Positions 7,872-16,499 of a stretch of 53,717 nt of DNA are shown here, piece after piece; the stretch's first letter is position 1, and each line of letters begins with the position of its first letter. Under the pieces are notes generated by a model. That model did not search any database, had not been told where the DNA came from, and was given only the letters and a program-made list of their open reading frames with translations. Both the position numbers and the translations under genes were made by a program. Origin of the DNA: a bacterium (GTDB lineage Bacteria > Bacteroidota > Rhodothermia > Balneolales > M1805); contig SBGQ01000019.1 of NCBI GenBank assembly GCA_006226965.1, forward strand, positions 1 to 53,717, given 5' to 3'.

Positions 7872-9212
7872 ATGAACAACACCTTAAAAACACTATTTCC
7901 TACTTATTCAAATGATTTAAGTGATGCACTAAAAAATGCCCTCCAACACGATTATGAGCGTACCGATCGGTTTATGCTCAGAATTCAAGTCGTATTGATG
8001 ATTTTAATAAGTACGTTCGGAGCCTACTCAAGCGGGCAATTTCTTTTTACAGGATTCAGTATGGGCTTAACAACGGCAATAACTTTTTTAGCCTATTCTT
8101 TCTTTAAAGGAAGTGCTCTTTCCCGATCTATTATGGCATCAGCATTTATGGTTGATAGCGCCATACTTATTCAGATTAATGGTGGTTTGATTGAAATGCA
8201 CTTTCTCATTTTTGTCTTATTAGCTGTTTTAATCCTTTACAAAGACATTCTACCGTTAGTTGTTGCTACGGTTGTTGTTTATGTTCATCACTTGGGCTTT
8301 AGCTTTTTACAAGGTATAGATTACAGAGTATTCGACACTCCCATTATGATTTTTAATTATGGTTGTGGATTTGGTATCGTAATGTTACACGCCATATTTG
8401 TGATTGGTGAATTAATAGCGGGTGCATTTATCGTAATTCGTTTAACCCGACAATTCATGCGCATTTCTGATTTGGAAGACATTGTAGATTCTTTGAACTC
8501 AATTTCTGATGAAACAAGACAAGCCGCGTCTGAATTATCTGTAACAAGTAATACCATTGCAGAAGGTGCTTCAAAATCATCTGATTCCTTAAATCACATC
8601 AAATTCAGATTAAATGAAATTCTGGAATCTGTAAAAACCTATTCACAGACAACAAAAGGCGCGGGTGAAATGACAAACAAAGCTTCAGCCTCTGTTCATA
8701 TGCTTAACGAAGCACTGCAAGAAATCAATAATTCATCAAAAAATATCTCCGGTATTATTAAAACAATTGACGGCATTGCATTTCAAACCAATATTCTTTC
8801 TTTAAATGCCGCTGTAGAAGCTGCAAGAGCCGGTGAAGCAGGCAAAGGATTCGCCGTTGTTTCCGAAGAGGTACGAAATCTTTCCCAATTAACTTCGAAT
8901 GCCGCTTTAGATATCGAACAAAAAATTACTGCCAATATTAAGCGCACTGAATCAGTTGAGCACTTGTTAGAAGAATTGGTGTCTATTTTTGAAGATTTAC
9001 AAGTTGGCATTAACAATGTTGAACAAATCAGCCAGAATCAACAAATAAAAATAAAAGAGATTCATTCTAAGACGATGGAGATTGATCAAATCACCCTTAG
9101 TAATTCTGTTATGTCTGTTCAGCACAAAGAGTCAGCAAAAGAACTCTTAGAACAAGTGGATAGACAACAAGATGTGGTAAACCAACTCACTTATAAATTC
9201 CGCATCAATTAG
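7872..9212 (+). CDS. methyl-accepting chemotaxis protein with histidine-containing membrane domain
   Basis: A 446-residue receptor. Residues ~35-190 form about six hydrophobic segments with no periplasmic ligand-binding domain. They carry a conserved-looking set of polar residues: E108 and H110 (GLIEMH), H139-H140 (YVHH) and H173 (IVMLHA). No clear HAMP domain follows; a coiled coil leads straight into the signalling domain, whose CheA/CheW-binding hairpin lies near residue 301 ([18 protein letters not shown]). Similar histidine-bearing membrane domains occur in chemoreceptors of other bacteria as I recall them, and the ligand is not known to me. Coupling to the SCO-like gene (5-nt gap) points to copper, heme or redox sensing, as inference. 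Confidence 0.9.
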   Translation: MNNTLKTLFPTYSNDLSDALKNALQHDYERTDRFMLRIQVVLMILISTFGAYSSGQFLFTGFSMGLTTAITFLAYSFFKGSALSRSIMASAFMVDSAILIQINGGLIEMHFLIFVLLAVLILYKDILPLVVATVVVYVHHLGFSFLQGIDYRVFDTPIMIFNYGCGFGIVMLHAIFVIGELIAGAFIVIRLTRQFMRISDLEDIVDSLNSISDETRQAASELSVTSNTIAEGASKSSDSLNHIKFRLNEILESVKTYSQTTKGAGEMTNKASASVHMLNEALQEINNSSKNISGIIKTIDGIAFQTNILSLNAAVEAARAGEAGKGFAVVSEEVRNLSQLTSNAALDIEQKITANIKRTESVEHLLEELVSIFEDLQVGINNVEQISQNQQIKIKEIHSKTMEIDQITLSNSVMSVQHKESAKELLEQVDRQQDVVNQLTYKFRIN

Positions 9213-9230
9213 AAACCTATATAAATAGAA

Positions 9231-9258
9231 AAAGGCTGTCATTTCACTGACAGCCTTT
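9231..9258. terminator. bidirectional intrinsic terminator
   Basis: An 11-bp perfect stem (9231-9241 with 9248-9258, arm AAAGGCTGTCA) closes a 6-nt loop. Read on the minus strand it is followed by a T run (TTTTTC), so it suits the outer-membrane protein gene ending at 9300. On the plus strand it lies 19 nt after the chemoreceptor stop. Confidence 0.85.
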
Positions 9259-9299
9259 AACTTGAGCTTAGCTTTGTTTGTTTGAGAAGCTTTTTTTGA

Positions 9300-10592
9300 T
9301 TAGAAGCTGATTGCGGCTTCGATCATGAAACCGTTGAATTTAGCACCTTCCCATTTAGATGATGCGAATCCTGCACCGTCCCATGTTTGGTTTACATATT
9401 CAATTTTGGTTACTACGTTGTTGGTCATGAACCAGCCACCGCCGATGTTAATTCTAGTAATGTTTTTTTCTGCAGCTGAACCACTGTCTTTGCCAGATAC
9501 TTTATTGAAACGGCCACCTACGTAGAAGTTTTCTTTTGCACCTAAGCGGTAAAGTAATTCTTCACCAATTTGAGTATAGCTACCATCTGGATTTGAAGTA
9601 GCATCTTTTGCATTGCTAGCAAGATCGAATACTGTGAAAGACTCTAAACCTCTCCATTTAATGAAACCTGCAAATTGTAAAGCTGTGATTTCTTTGAAGT
9701 TTGGGTTCCAACGAGCATTTCTGAAAGCTGAAGTAGCTGTTGTACCTGCACCGGCTTCAGTAGTAGTGATTGCAATGTTGTAGTAACGGTCACCTGCACG
9801 GTCGCCAGCGTATAAATAACCACCAGTTGAAGTACCTGAGTTAGTGTAGATAGAACCAGTCACACGAACTCTTAAATCTTCATTGATTTGTTTGTCATAA
9901 CCTAATTTACCGAAGTAAGAGAGTGTATAAGCGTCATCAGTAGCAGCTGCAACTGTGGATTGGTTTAATTTACCGTTTGATACACCGAGTACTGCTAAAA
10001 TACCATTGTATTGGAAAGTAGCATCTAAGAATGGTTCAGTTGTGAATGAATCCATGATGAAGTTACCTACGAATGGGTTGTAAATAGCACGACCGTTGTC
10101 AGTTCTTCTAAAGTGAGTATCACCAAAGTTAACTTCGTCCATACCGGCACGGAAAGTAGTGTATTGCATTACATTGTCTAAGAAACCTTCGCTAATGAAG
10201 CTTAAGTCGTCAATTTGCATATAACCACCTTTTACCCAAGATTCGTTGTGGTGACGAGCAGACAAATATGTTCTTAAGTGCATACGAACACCTTTATCCA
10301 ATTGAACATCAATGTTCAAGTTTGCTGTAGGTAGGTTTAAGTTTTTTTCTAAATCTAAGAAATCATTATTTGTGTTTTCTTGTGATAGACCTTGGATTTG
10401 AAGAGCAAAGTCGCCACCCATTCTTACTTTTAAACCTTCAAATGCTTTAGCAGGAGCTTTTGGTGTTTCAAAAACATTCAAACCTGCTTTGTCATTGGTT
10501 CTGAAAAAATCGAGTTCTGGTTGTTGTGCTGAGGCTACGGTTACAGTTGCAAGAGATAATGCCACTGTAAAAATTCGGGATAAGGTTTTCAT
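9300..10592 (-). CDS. outer-membrane beta-barrel (porin-like) protein
   Basis: A 430-residue exported protein with a clear signal peptide (MKTLSRIFTVALSLATVTVA, cleavage after ASA before QQ). The rest alternates polar and hydrophobic residues, is rich in Gly, Asn and aromatic residues, and ends in a C-terminal Phe (AAISF), as expected for a porin-type barrel. There is no recognisable enzyme motif. The substrate is unknown. A good ribosome-binding site (AGAGGATT) precedes the ATG at 10592. The gene stands alone with its own terminator at 9231-9258. Barrel proteins of this size could be general, phosphate- or anion-selective porins; the sequence alone does not decide. Confidence 0.75.
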   Translation of the reverse strand: MKTLSRIFTVALSLATVTVASAQQPELDFFRTNDKAGLNVFETPKAPAKAFEGLKVRMGGDFALQIQGLSQENTNNDFLDLEKNLNLPTANLNIDVQLDKGVRMHLRTYLSARHHNESWVKGGYMQIDDLSFISEGFLDNVMQYTTFRAGMDEVNFGDTHFRRTDNGRAIYNPFVGNFIMDSFTTEPFLDATFQYNGILAVLGVSNGKLNQSTVAAATDDAYTLSYFGKLGYDKQINEDLRVRVTGSIYTNSGTSTGGYLYAGDRAGDRYYNIAITTTEAGAGTTATSAFRNARWNPNFKEITALQFAGFIKWRGLESFTVFDLASNAKDATSNPDGSYTQIGEELLYRLGAKENFYVGGRFNKVSGKDSGSAAEKNITRINIGGGWFMTNNVVTKIEYVNQTWDGAGFASSKWEGAKFNGFMIEAAISF

Positions 10593-10649
10593 AATAATCC
10601 TCTAAAAGTTGTTTTATGTGTGAGGTGAAAATTAGTTTGAGAAATTTGT

Positions 10650-11228
10650 TTAGAGATGTGGAGCGCTTGTGTTTCCCACGTGGAGATGAATATCAAAGTC
10701 AACTGTGATTTCATTTCCTGTTTTGAGTGCACCCAACATGAATGATGGAGGTTTGATACCGAAATCAGTCATTTTTAATTCTTTTGTTCCGGTAATCTGA
10801 ACACCGTCATTTTCTACTGGAATTGCAGCTGCTTCAATTTCGACTTCTTTCGAGTTGCCTGAAATCTCTACATTAAACAATCCAATAACTTTTTGATTTT
10901 CTTTGTCAGCTTTAACTACTTTGACAAGTGAGAATTTTATTTGTGGGAAGTCTTTGTAATTCAAAGTTTTGTAAGCGTTTTTGTCCATTTGGTCTTTTCC
11001 GCTTTTTAGACTTGTTACATCCAAGATGCCTACAAATGAATCTACTTTTATGTCTTGGCCGTCAGTAAGAATAACTGCGCTTGCATCCATTTGGCTAGAT
11101 GTCAATTCCCAGTCGTGCATGGTAGATGTGCCTTTTACAGTAATAGAACTGTTGTTGGCTGAACGTAATTCTACTTTTTCGTAGTTAAAAAAGCTAAGCA
11201 GGGTTATAAGTGCAATAATCGTTTTCAT
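10650..11228 (-). CDS. YceI-family exported protein (paralogue 1)
   Basis: The YceI family forms a lipocalin-like beta barrel that binds long polyisoprenoids or amphiphiles in the periplasm. Here the N-terminal signal sequence (MKTIIALITLLSFF) precedes 'VKGTSTMHDWELTS', 'FVGILDVTSLKSGKDQMD', 'FPQIKFSLVKV' and 'MTDFGIKPPSFMLGALKTG', the usual YceI landmarks in order. I start it at ATG 11228, not at the upstream 11255, because GGAG sits 8-9 nt ahead. That gives 192 residues. A related gene lies about 970 bp upstream on the same strand, and the two share an upstream motif (11264-11298 and 12812-12845). Confidence 0.87.
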   Translation of the reverse strand: MKTIIALITLLSFFNYEKVELRSANNSSITVKGTSTMHDWELTSSQMDASAVILTDGQDIKVDSFVGILDVTSLKSGKDQMDKNAYKTLNYKDFPQIKFSLVKVVKADKENQKVIGLFNVEISGNSKEVEIEAAAIPVENDGVQITGTKELKMTDFGIKPPSFMLGALKTGNEITVDFDIHLHVGNTSAPHL

Positions 11229-11263
11229 GAGTTCTTCTCCTATAGTTTGAAACACTTTTTCTT

Positions 11264-11298
11264 TTGTTTCTTGATTAAAGATAAAAGACTCCTAAATA
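11264..11298 (-). promoter_or_regulatory. upstream motif shared by both yceI genes (copy 1)
   Basis: Plus-strand reading TTGTTTCT, then AAGATAAAA 7 nt later, then a GACTCCTAAATA-like tail, lies 36 nt before the yceI ATG. The same blocks in the same order occur before the second yceI gene at 12812-12845. It is likely a shared promoter or operator; on the minus strand it contains TATCTTTA, close to the TAnnTTTG -7 element. Confidence 0.5.
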
Positions 11299-11336
11299 CT
11301 AAGCAAGTTTAATTGAGATAAAATATTCCGAAATAC

Positions 11337-11350
11337 TTGATTCAAATCAC
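11337..11350. promoter_or_regulatory. candidate CRP/FNR-type box
   Basis: TTGAT-TCAA-ATCAC differs at one position from the FNR consensus TTGAT-N4-ATCAA. It lies about 109 bp upstream of the yceI start at 11228. A single site in AT-rich DNA could be chance. Confidence 0.3.
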
Positions 11351-11449
11351 AAACCCGCTCAATTGTCTCAAAATTGCCTTTATCACCATATTTTTTACAA
11401 AAATTTACTTACACAAGCCGACCAATTTCACTCGAAATCCAAATTATAA

Positions 11450-11496
11450 CATCTGTAAATCCTTAATTTTGTTACAGATGACTACAAATTAGGATT
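11450..11496. repeat. interlocked inverted repeats (alternative hairpins)
   Basis: CATCTGTAA (11450-11458) pairs perfectly with TTACAGATG (11472-11480). The loop segment AATCCTTAATTT (11458-11469) is complementary, with a one-base bulge, to AAATTAGGATT (11486-11496). The order A-B-A'-B' means the two helices compete or form a knot. No transcript is established. Confidence 0.55.
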
Positions 11497-12130
11497 ATTT
11501 TGTCCGATTTTTAACACAACACGAAATTTCGAAACCATTGGCGAGTGATTTTAAGTGATTCCCAACTTCAGAAATAAATGCTTTCGGTTAAACTGAGATT
11601 ATATGCGTAGCTGCTCCAATCTGATTTATATATAACTCACTTGTTTTAAGACTTGAAGCGTCTTCTACTTGTATATCTTACCACTATAATGTTGCCACTC
11701 GACATTTCTTGAATACCTTTTTTTGTTCAGGTACAAAATATCTGCATATATATCGTCTATATATATGTCTCACTTTCAGGTATAAGCTTGATCCCGTTCG
11801 AAAGAATTTGAGGATGATCAAATTAATCAGCAAGAATCTAACTTCACCAAAACATCAGCAACAAATAATTTTTGCTTTTGACTTCCGATTAAACCTGAAT
11901 CGTTTCAAAGGCTTCATCATTTCTATTTTTCATTTTACTAGGTTAATACTTATCAAAATTTCGTTTTACTCATTTCTACACAAGACACAAATGTAGAATT
12001 GCACATACTAGCCTAGCTCTGCTGTGTTTATTTATTGATGTCTGATTTTGTCTTTTCATTGCTCGATTTATCGTAAATGAAAATAATCTCAAATCATATG
12101 CGCATCACTCTTCTAATGGATGTAAAAAAA

Positions 12131-12160
12131 AAAAGCTCAACCATCCCTGGGTGAGCTTTT
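12131..12160 (-). terminator. intrinsic terminator of the second yceI gene
   Basis: A 9-bp stem (12131-12139 with 12152-12160, arm AAAAGCTCA) is followed on the minus strand by an uninterrupted run of 11 T in total. It lies 35 bp after the yceI stop at 12195. Confidence 0.88.
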
Positions 12161-12194
12161 AACCTGTTTAATCTAACGTAATCTATGGTAAAAT

Positions 12195-12791
12195 TTATTC
12201 GAGCGAAGTTTTGTTAGCCTTCGGTAGTTCTGATATCGGTACATACATTTCAAAGCGAATTACGATATCATCATTTGCTTGAATCGCACCGCTAAAAAAG
12301 TTGGGAGGTTGTACACCAAAATCAGTCATTTTCATGCCTTTCCAGCCGCTTAACTTCGCATATTCTTCACTTACAAGTTCAGTTTTAACTACAAAATCTA
12401 TGTTCTTTTTAACTCCGGCTATAGTTAAATCAACTTTACCGAGCACCTCTCCTGTTACAGCATTCTGAGAAATCACTTTTGTTAAGTTGAAAGTAATAGT
12501 CGGGAAATCGAACCCTTTTAATGCTTGGTAAGCATCTTGTGTCATTAATGGATTATCATTCTTTAGTTCTGCTACAGGAACAGTTCCTTTAAATCTATCT
12601 ACTTTAATAACTTCGTTATCATTAAATACAATAACATCTAAATCTGCTACTTCTGCTTCTAAGGCCCATTCGTGTGCATTTGAAGTTCCCTGAACAACAA
12701 ACACACTTTTCATATAATCTGTTTTAGGATCAAATTCATTATTAATCCCCATTAAGCCAACCAATACTAATAATCCTACCAAGGTTTTCAT
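12195..12791 (-). CDS. YceI-family exported protein (paralogue 2)
   Basis: A 198-residue YceI-family protein. The N-terminal hydrophobic segment (MKTLVGLLVLVGLMG) is followed by the family landmarks 'VQGTSNAHEWALEAEV', 'FKGTVPVAELKNDNPLM', 'FPTITFNLTKV' and 'MTDFGVQPPNFFSGAIQAND', colinear with paralogue 1 at 10650. GGAG stands about 7 nt before the ATG. It has its own terminator (12131-12160) and an upstream motif shared with paralogue 1. Expected place is the periplasm, binding a lipid or quinone-like ligand. Two copies with matching upstream DNA suggest duplication with retained co-regulation. Confidence 0.87.
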   Translation of the reverse strand: MKTLVGLLVLVGLMGINNEFDPKTDYMKSVFVVQGTSNAHEWALEAEVADLDVIVFNDNEVIKVDRFKGTVPVAELKNDNPLMTQDAYQALKGFDFPTITFNLTKVISQNAVTGEVLGKVDLTIAGVKKNIDFVVKTELVSEEYAKLSGWKGMKMTDFGVQPPNFFSGAIQANDDIVIRFEMYVPISELPKANKTSLE

Positions 12792-12811
12792 TTCAGTCTC
12801 CGTGCTAAGTG

Positions 12812-12845
12812 TTGTTTCTGTTTTAAGATAAAATAGTCTTAAATA
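12812..12845 (-). promoter_or_regulatory. upstream motif shared by both yceI genes (copy 2)
   Basis: Plus-strand TTGTTTCT, AAGATAAAA and a TAGTCTTAAATA tail occur in the same order as at 11264-11298. The first block is an 8/8 match, the second 9/9 and the tail 9/12. It lies 21 nt upstream of the yceI start. Confidence 0.5.
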
Positions 12846-12914
12846 AAACGCAATAGAATTAAGATATTTTTGTCTTATAAATTTTACACGGAAGATTTAT
12901 TGATTTTTATAGAC

Positions 12915-14900
12915 TTACAAATCAAGCATTTGCTCAAATGCTACTTTTGACTGAACGGGAGACTGACAAACGAACTGTTCGCACCAATACAAGGTTGGTT
13001 TTTCCTGAAGAGATTTCTTCCCTTTTAGAACTGTGAAACGCGAGTCAACCGAGGATTGAATAGTAAAAAAGTATGTCTCTAAAAATTGTTTATCTGATAA
13101 TACATCAATCCAGCTTAAACTTTCCTCGCCCAAACAAACACATTCATTTTTACCCCTGGTTGAACGTATTCCGTTCAATAAATGATAAGAACTGGAACTT
13201 GGATATTTCTGAATCAACGTAAACATCTTAGATAGTGAAAACTCAGCTAAAATCGCCAGATTTTGATTTTCTGTTAGATAACCAAGTTCTTCGAAAAAAC
13301 GAGTACAAACTGCTTGAGTACTTGGCACGGCATTATCAAAAAGCTCTTTTGGTGTATGAATCAACTGATGCGTATTACTTGCTAAACTAAACGCACCTGT
13401 CTCTGCATCAAAAAAGCCTTCTCTTATTTCGTCTGCTATTAACATTGCCTCATCCAAATAATAATCGCTTCCAGTTAACTGAAATGCTCGTAATAACGCT
13501 AAACCAAAGTGCCCTAAATCATCTCCAAATGCTCTTACACCATGTACCCGTTCATAATAACCTGTTTCGTTTTTTCTGTTGATGAAGAAATCTACAAGGT
13601 TTATTGCGTTCGTTTTTATTTCTATATCGGGCTGCACACAATACCACGTGAAATAAGCTTGAATCAACATCGCATTCCAAGCTAATATCACTTTTGAGTC
13701 CTTTTCAGGTTTTATTCGATGTTCCCTTACAGCAAACAACTTAGATAACACAAGAGAAACATCCCCCAATGTGTCTGTATTCACTTCTTTAATAAAGCGA
13801 AGAATCGTTTTTCCTTCCCAATTTCCATTTTCCGGCAATTCGACACCGGCATTGCTAATGGTTTGTAGTTCATCGGCGGTTAATACTTGCTTTAATTCGT
13901 CTTGAGTCCAACAATAAAACATCCCTTCTTCTCCGTCAGAATCTGCATCCCAAGCTGAACCATATCCGCCTGTATGATTCTTAAAATCGCGTTCTAAACA
14001 AGCATAGATTCCTTCTGCAACTTGTTTAAACCATTCATTTTTGGTGATTCTAAACGCCAATGCATAAACATGAAGCAATTGAGCATTATCGTATAACATT
14101 TTCTCAAAATGAGGAACCAACCATTCTTTATCCGTTGAATATCGATGAAATCCGCCCCCGACATGGTCATGAATTCCGCCTTTTGCCATTTCATTCAACG
14201 TTTTTAGAGCCATTTCCAAGGCTGATTTATCTTCTAACTGAACACCTATTCTTAATAACGACTCAATGATCATGGGTTGCGGAAATTTGGGAGCTGTTGA
14301 AAAACCGCCAAAATCATTTTCAAATGCGAAGTCGAAGTGTTCAATAATCTTTTGGAAATCAAGGTGTGCCGCATTCCCTGAAATAACATGTTCCAGAAGA
14401 TCATTCCCGATTGCTTGACTTAATTGCTCAGCTTTTTGATTTAATTCAGTTCTCCTTTCAGTAAATAATTCGTTTATGCGATGGAGAACTTGTAAAAAAC
14501 TTGGGCGCCCATACATGGGTCTGGGCGGAAAATAGGTACCACCATAAAACGGTTGTTGATTCGGAGTTAAAAACATATTCAATGGCCAACCGCCTTGCCC
14601 GGATAAAGTTTGCAAGGCTTCCATATATATGTGGTCCAAATCGGGGCGTTCCTCTCTATCAACCTTAATCGAAATAAAATGCTCGTTTAAAAAGGAGGCA
14701 ACTTCATCCGACTCGAATGACTCACGTTCCATTACGTGGCACCAATGGCAGCTTGAATAACCAATACTCACCAATATCGGTTTATCTTCGACTATTGCTT
14801 TTTGTAAAGCCTCGTCTCCCCAAGGATACCAACTTACAGGATTGTTTGCATGTTGCTTTAAATATAGAGATGCCTCTGTACTCAGTTTATTTTGAGCCAT
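12915..14900 (-). CDS. yyaL: YyaL/DUF255-type thioredoxin-domain protein
   Basis: A 661-residue protein of the family represented by Bacillus YyaL and human SPATA20. Residues ~1-165 form a thioredoxin-like DUF255 domain with '[15 protein letters not shown]' (CxxC) and '[17 protein letters not shown]'. The rest is an (alpha/alpha)6 glycosidase-like toroid with '[12 protein letters not shown]', '[14 protein letters not shown]', '[14 protein letters not shown]' and '[15 protein letters not shown]', all family signatures. Length is normal. No signal peptide, so it should be cytoplasmic. The family's reaction is unsettled; a link to sugar or redox chemistry is often proposed. The GWxTD lipoprotein gene ends 14 nt upstream on the same strand. 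Confidence 0.9.
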   Translation of the reverse strand: MAQNKLSTEASLYLKQHANNPVSWYPWGDEALQKAIVEDKPILVSIGYSSCHWCHVMERESFESDEVASFLNEHFISIKVDREERPDLDHIYMEALQTLSGQGGWPLNMFLTPNQQPFYGGTYFPPRPMYGRPSFLQVLHRINELFTERRTELNQKAEQLSQAIGNDLLEHVISGNAAHLDFQKIIEHFDFAFENDFGGFSTAPKFPQPMIIESLLRIGVQLEDKSALEMALKTLNEMAKGGIHDHVGGGFHRYSTDKEWLVPHFEKMLYDNAQLLHVYALAFRITKNEWFKQVAEGIYACLERDFKNHTGGYGSAWDADSDGEEGMFYCWTQDELKQVLTADELQTISNAGVELPENGNWEGKTILRFIKEVNTDTLGDVSLVLSKLFAVREHRIKPEKDSKVILAWNAMLIQAYFTWYCVQPDIEIKTNAINLVDFFINRKNETGYYERVHGVRAFGDDLGHFGLALLRAFQLTGSDYYLDEAMLIADEIREGFFDAETGAFSLASNTHQLIHTPKELFDNAVPSTQAVCTRFFEELGYLTENQNLAILAEFSLSKMFTLIQKYPSSSSYHLLNGIRSTRGKNECVCLGEESLSWIDVLSDKQFLETYFFTIQSSVDSRFTVLKGKKSLQEKPTLYWCEQFVCQSPVQSKVAFEQMLDL

Positions 14901-14914
14901 TAAATTTAATTCAC

Positions 14915-16315
14915 TTAGTTAGCACGAAGAACAAAACCGTTTAACCATTCTTCTATTATTCTTCTGTTTGTTTGAAAATAAGATTGATTTCTGCGTAATA
15001 GATATTGTTCGTATCCGAGTATCGCACTTCCTGTTATTACTTCATAGAAAATAAATGTGCGTTCAGGGTCATATAATTGCGGATTCTGATACATTCCATA
15101 TGCCCAATAAATATCCCGGAAGTTCTGATCAACCATTTTTGGCGATCCAAATAGGATATAAATCATTCCGGCGTCGGTTTTCCACCCTTCTTTATAAGAT
15201 GTAAATCGTTGGTTGGCCTCTTCCACTCGTTCGTAATACAACTTTAAAGTCTGTCGAGCTAGATTTACATTTTGCAGATTTGATAACCAAAAGTGGTCAA
15301 TTTTCTTTTTTAATGTATCCGGGTGAGTATTTGACATCAACTGTTGATACTCTTTTTCGTCCATCAAATAAACAAGAGGAGCAGCTAATTCCTTGGCCGT
15401 TCTCAATTGCGGGAAATAGGGAGATGTTACAGAAAACAAGAGATTTTTAGACAAAACTTCCTTTCCGTTTTGCCAAATATTTACTCTACTCGCATAATTA
15501 CCGACAGGCGGTACAACAAACGTTGGGTTGATTTCAATAAAACCTTCCGAATCATTATAGTGAGTGGTTGATTCTCTGTGAACTAATTTGGAATTAGTCA
15601 CGTCAATACCTTGATAACCGATTTGTCCGGGAGTAAAATTATACATGAACATGGGACGAGCAGCCAAGGTATCCGACTCCAATTTCTCTATGGTAAACGT
15701 GATACTATCCGGCAATGATTTTCCATTAAAAACCTGAGCATACAAACGAACACTGTCATATCGCTGTGAAATCGCATTTTTCAGATACGGCAGATATTCG
15801 CCTTTATCTTTAACTAAAAAAGCCAAATTTGTCATAGCCAATGAATCGGTTTGCGGATTTGGAACTGATGTAGGCAAAGAAACAGTTGCAACTTTATTAC
15901 TCTGCATATCAGTAACGTTTACATAAACCGTAAAATCGCCGGATGGAACTGTTACTTGAGCTTGATATAGATACGGTTCTATCCCCTTCTTTTCTATTTC
16001 ATCTATCAAATTGATGGTTTTATGAGTTGAAAAACTTTTTGGAGCGCCATCAATAACACCTGAAACAATGAGTTCTATTTGTATTTCTGCGGTTTTGCCT
16101 TCAGGTAACTGCTTAGAAACAATACTTTGTAATTGAATTTCAACAAAACAGCTTATCGCTGTTTTCGACTCAAGATTTACCAATCCCATCGTATAGAGTC
16201 GTACTTCGGGATAACCTTCTTTTCGAAATGTTGATGAATAACTATTTTGGTTGTATTGCACACCGGAACAGGCATATACAATTAGAGCTAGTATTAAATA
16301 GGATAAACGTTTCAT
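14915..16315 (-). CDS. GWxTD domain-containing lipoprotein
   Basis: A 466-residue exported lipoprotein: the N-terminus [18 protein letters not shown] has a lipobox with Cys at 16. The central region is beta-rich, with several Ig-like or surface-protein-like segments. Near the C-terminus '[19 protein letters not shown]' is the defining GWxTD motif, followed by '[15 protein letters not shown]'. The family is common in Bacteroidota, Chlorobiota and Acidobacteriota, and its function is unknown. A TATTTTTG -7 element lies about 40 nt upstream. It appears to be co-transcribed with the YyaL-type gene. Confidence 0.88.
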   Translation of the reverse strand: MKRLSYLILALIVYACSGVQYNQNSYSSTFRKEGYPEVRLYTMGLVNLESKTAISCFVEIQLQSIVSKQLPEGKTAEIQIELIVSGVIDGAPKSFSTHKTINLIDEIEKKGIEPYLYQAQVTVPSGDFTVYVNVTDMQSNKVATVSLPTSVPNPQTDSLAMTNLAFLVKDKGEYLPYLKNAISQRYDSVRLYAQVFNGKSLPDSITFTIEKLESDTLAARPMFMYNFTPGQIGYQGIDVTNSKLVHRESTTHYNDSEGFIEINPTFVVPPVGNYASRVNIWQNGKEVLSKNLLFSVTSPYFPQLRTAKELAAPLVYLMDEKEYQQLMSNTHPDTLKKKIDHFWLSNLQNVNLARQTLKLYYERVEEANQRFTSYKEGWKTDAGMIYILFGSPKMVDQNFRDIYWAYGMYQNPQLYDPERTFIFYEVITGSAILGYEQYLLRRNQSYFQTNRRIIEEWLNGFVLRAN

Positions 16316-16351
16316 ACAGGTATAATTTCATAAATGATAACAAACTCTGCT

Positions 16352-16359
16352 CAAAAATA
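16352..16359 (-). promoter_or_regulatory. candidate -7 element for the GWxTD lipoprotein gene
   Basis: Minus-strand TATTTTTG matches TAnnTTTG and lies 37-44 nt ahead of the ATG at 16315. The rest of the interval to 16499 must also hold the pyk promoter, which I could not pick out. Confidence 0.4.
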
Positions 16360-16499
16360 GTTTATATGATGTGATAAGCCGTGAAGCGCTTTTTACATTT
16401 AAGTCTTTAATCAATTCATATTCTTTTTTGGATGTGTTACCGATTCGTTAACTTGTGAACCGAATTTAATCGTGTTTAACATTATATAACCCAATTTCA

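Larger units (their letters stand above)
11299..12130. other. long AT-rich intergenic region with inverted repeats
   Basis: About 830 bp without a convincing gene. The only open frame of any size (11709-11996, +) has a Phe/Ile/Lys-rich product with no domain or ribosome-binding site and is probably random. The region holds a strong nested inverted repeat at 11450-11496 and a candidate FNR-type box at 11337-11350. TATATA tracts are seen near 11626-11767. It may be upstream control DNA of yceI 1 or hide a small RNA. Confidence 0.5.

Noticed and set aside
11709-11996. 95-codon plus-strand open frame in the yceI spacer
   Set aside because: The product is rich in Phe, Ile and Lys with no domain, no ribosome-binding site and no similarity that I recognise; it fits chance in AT-rich DNA.
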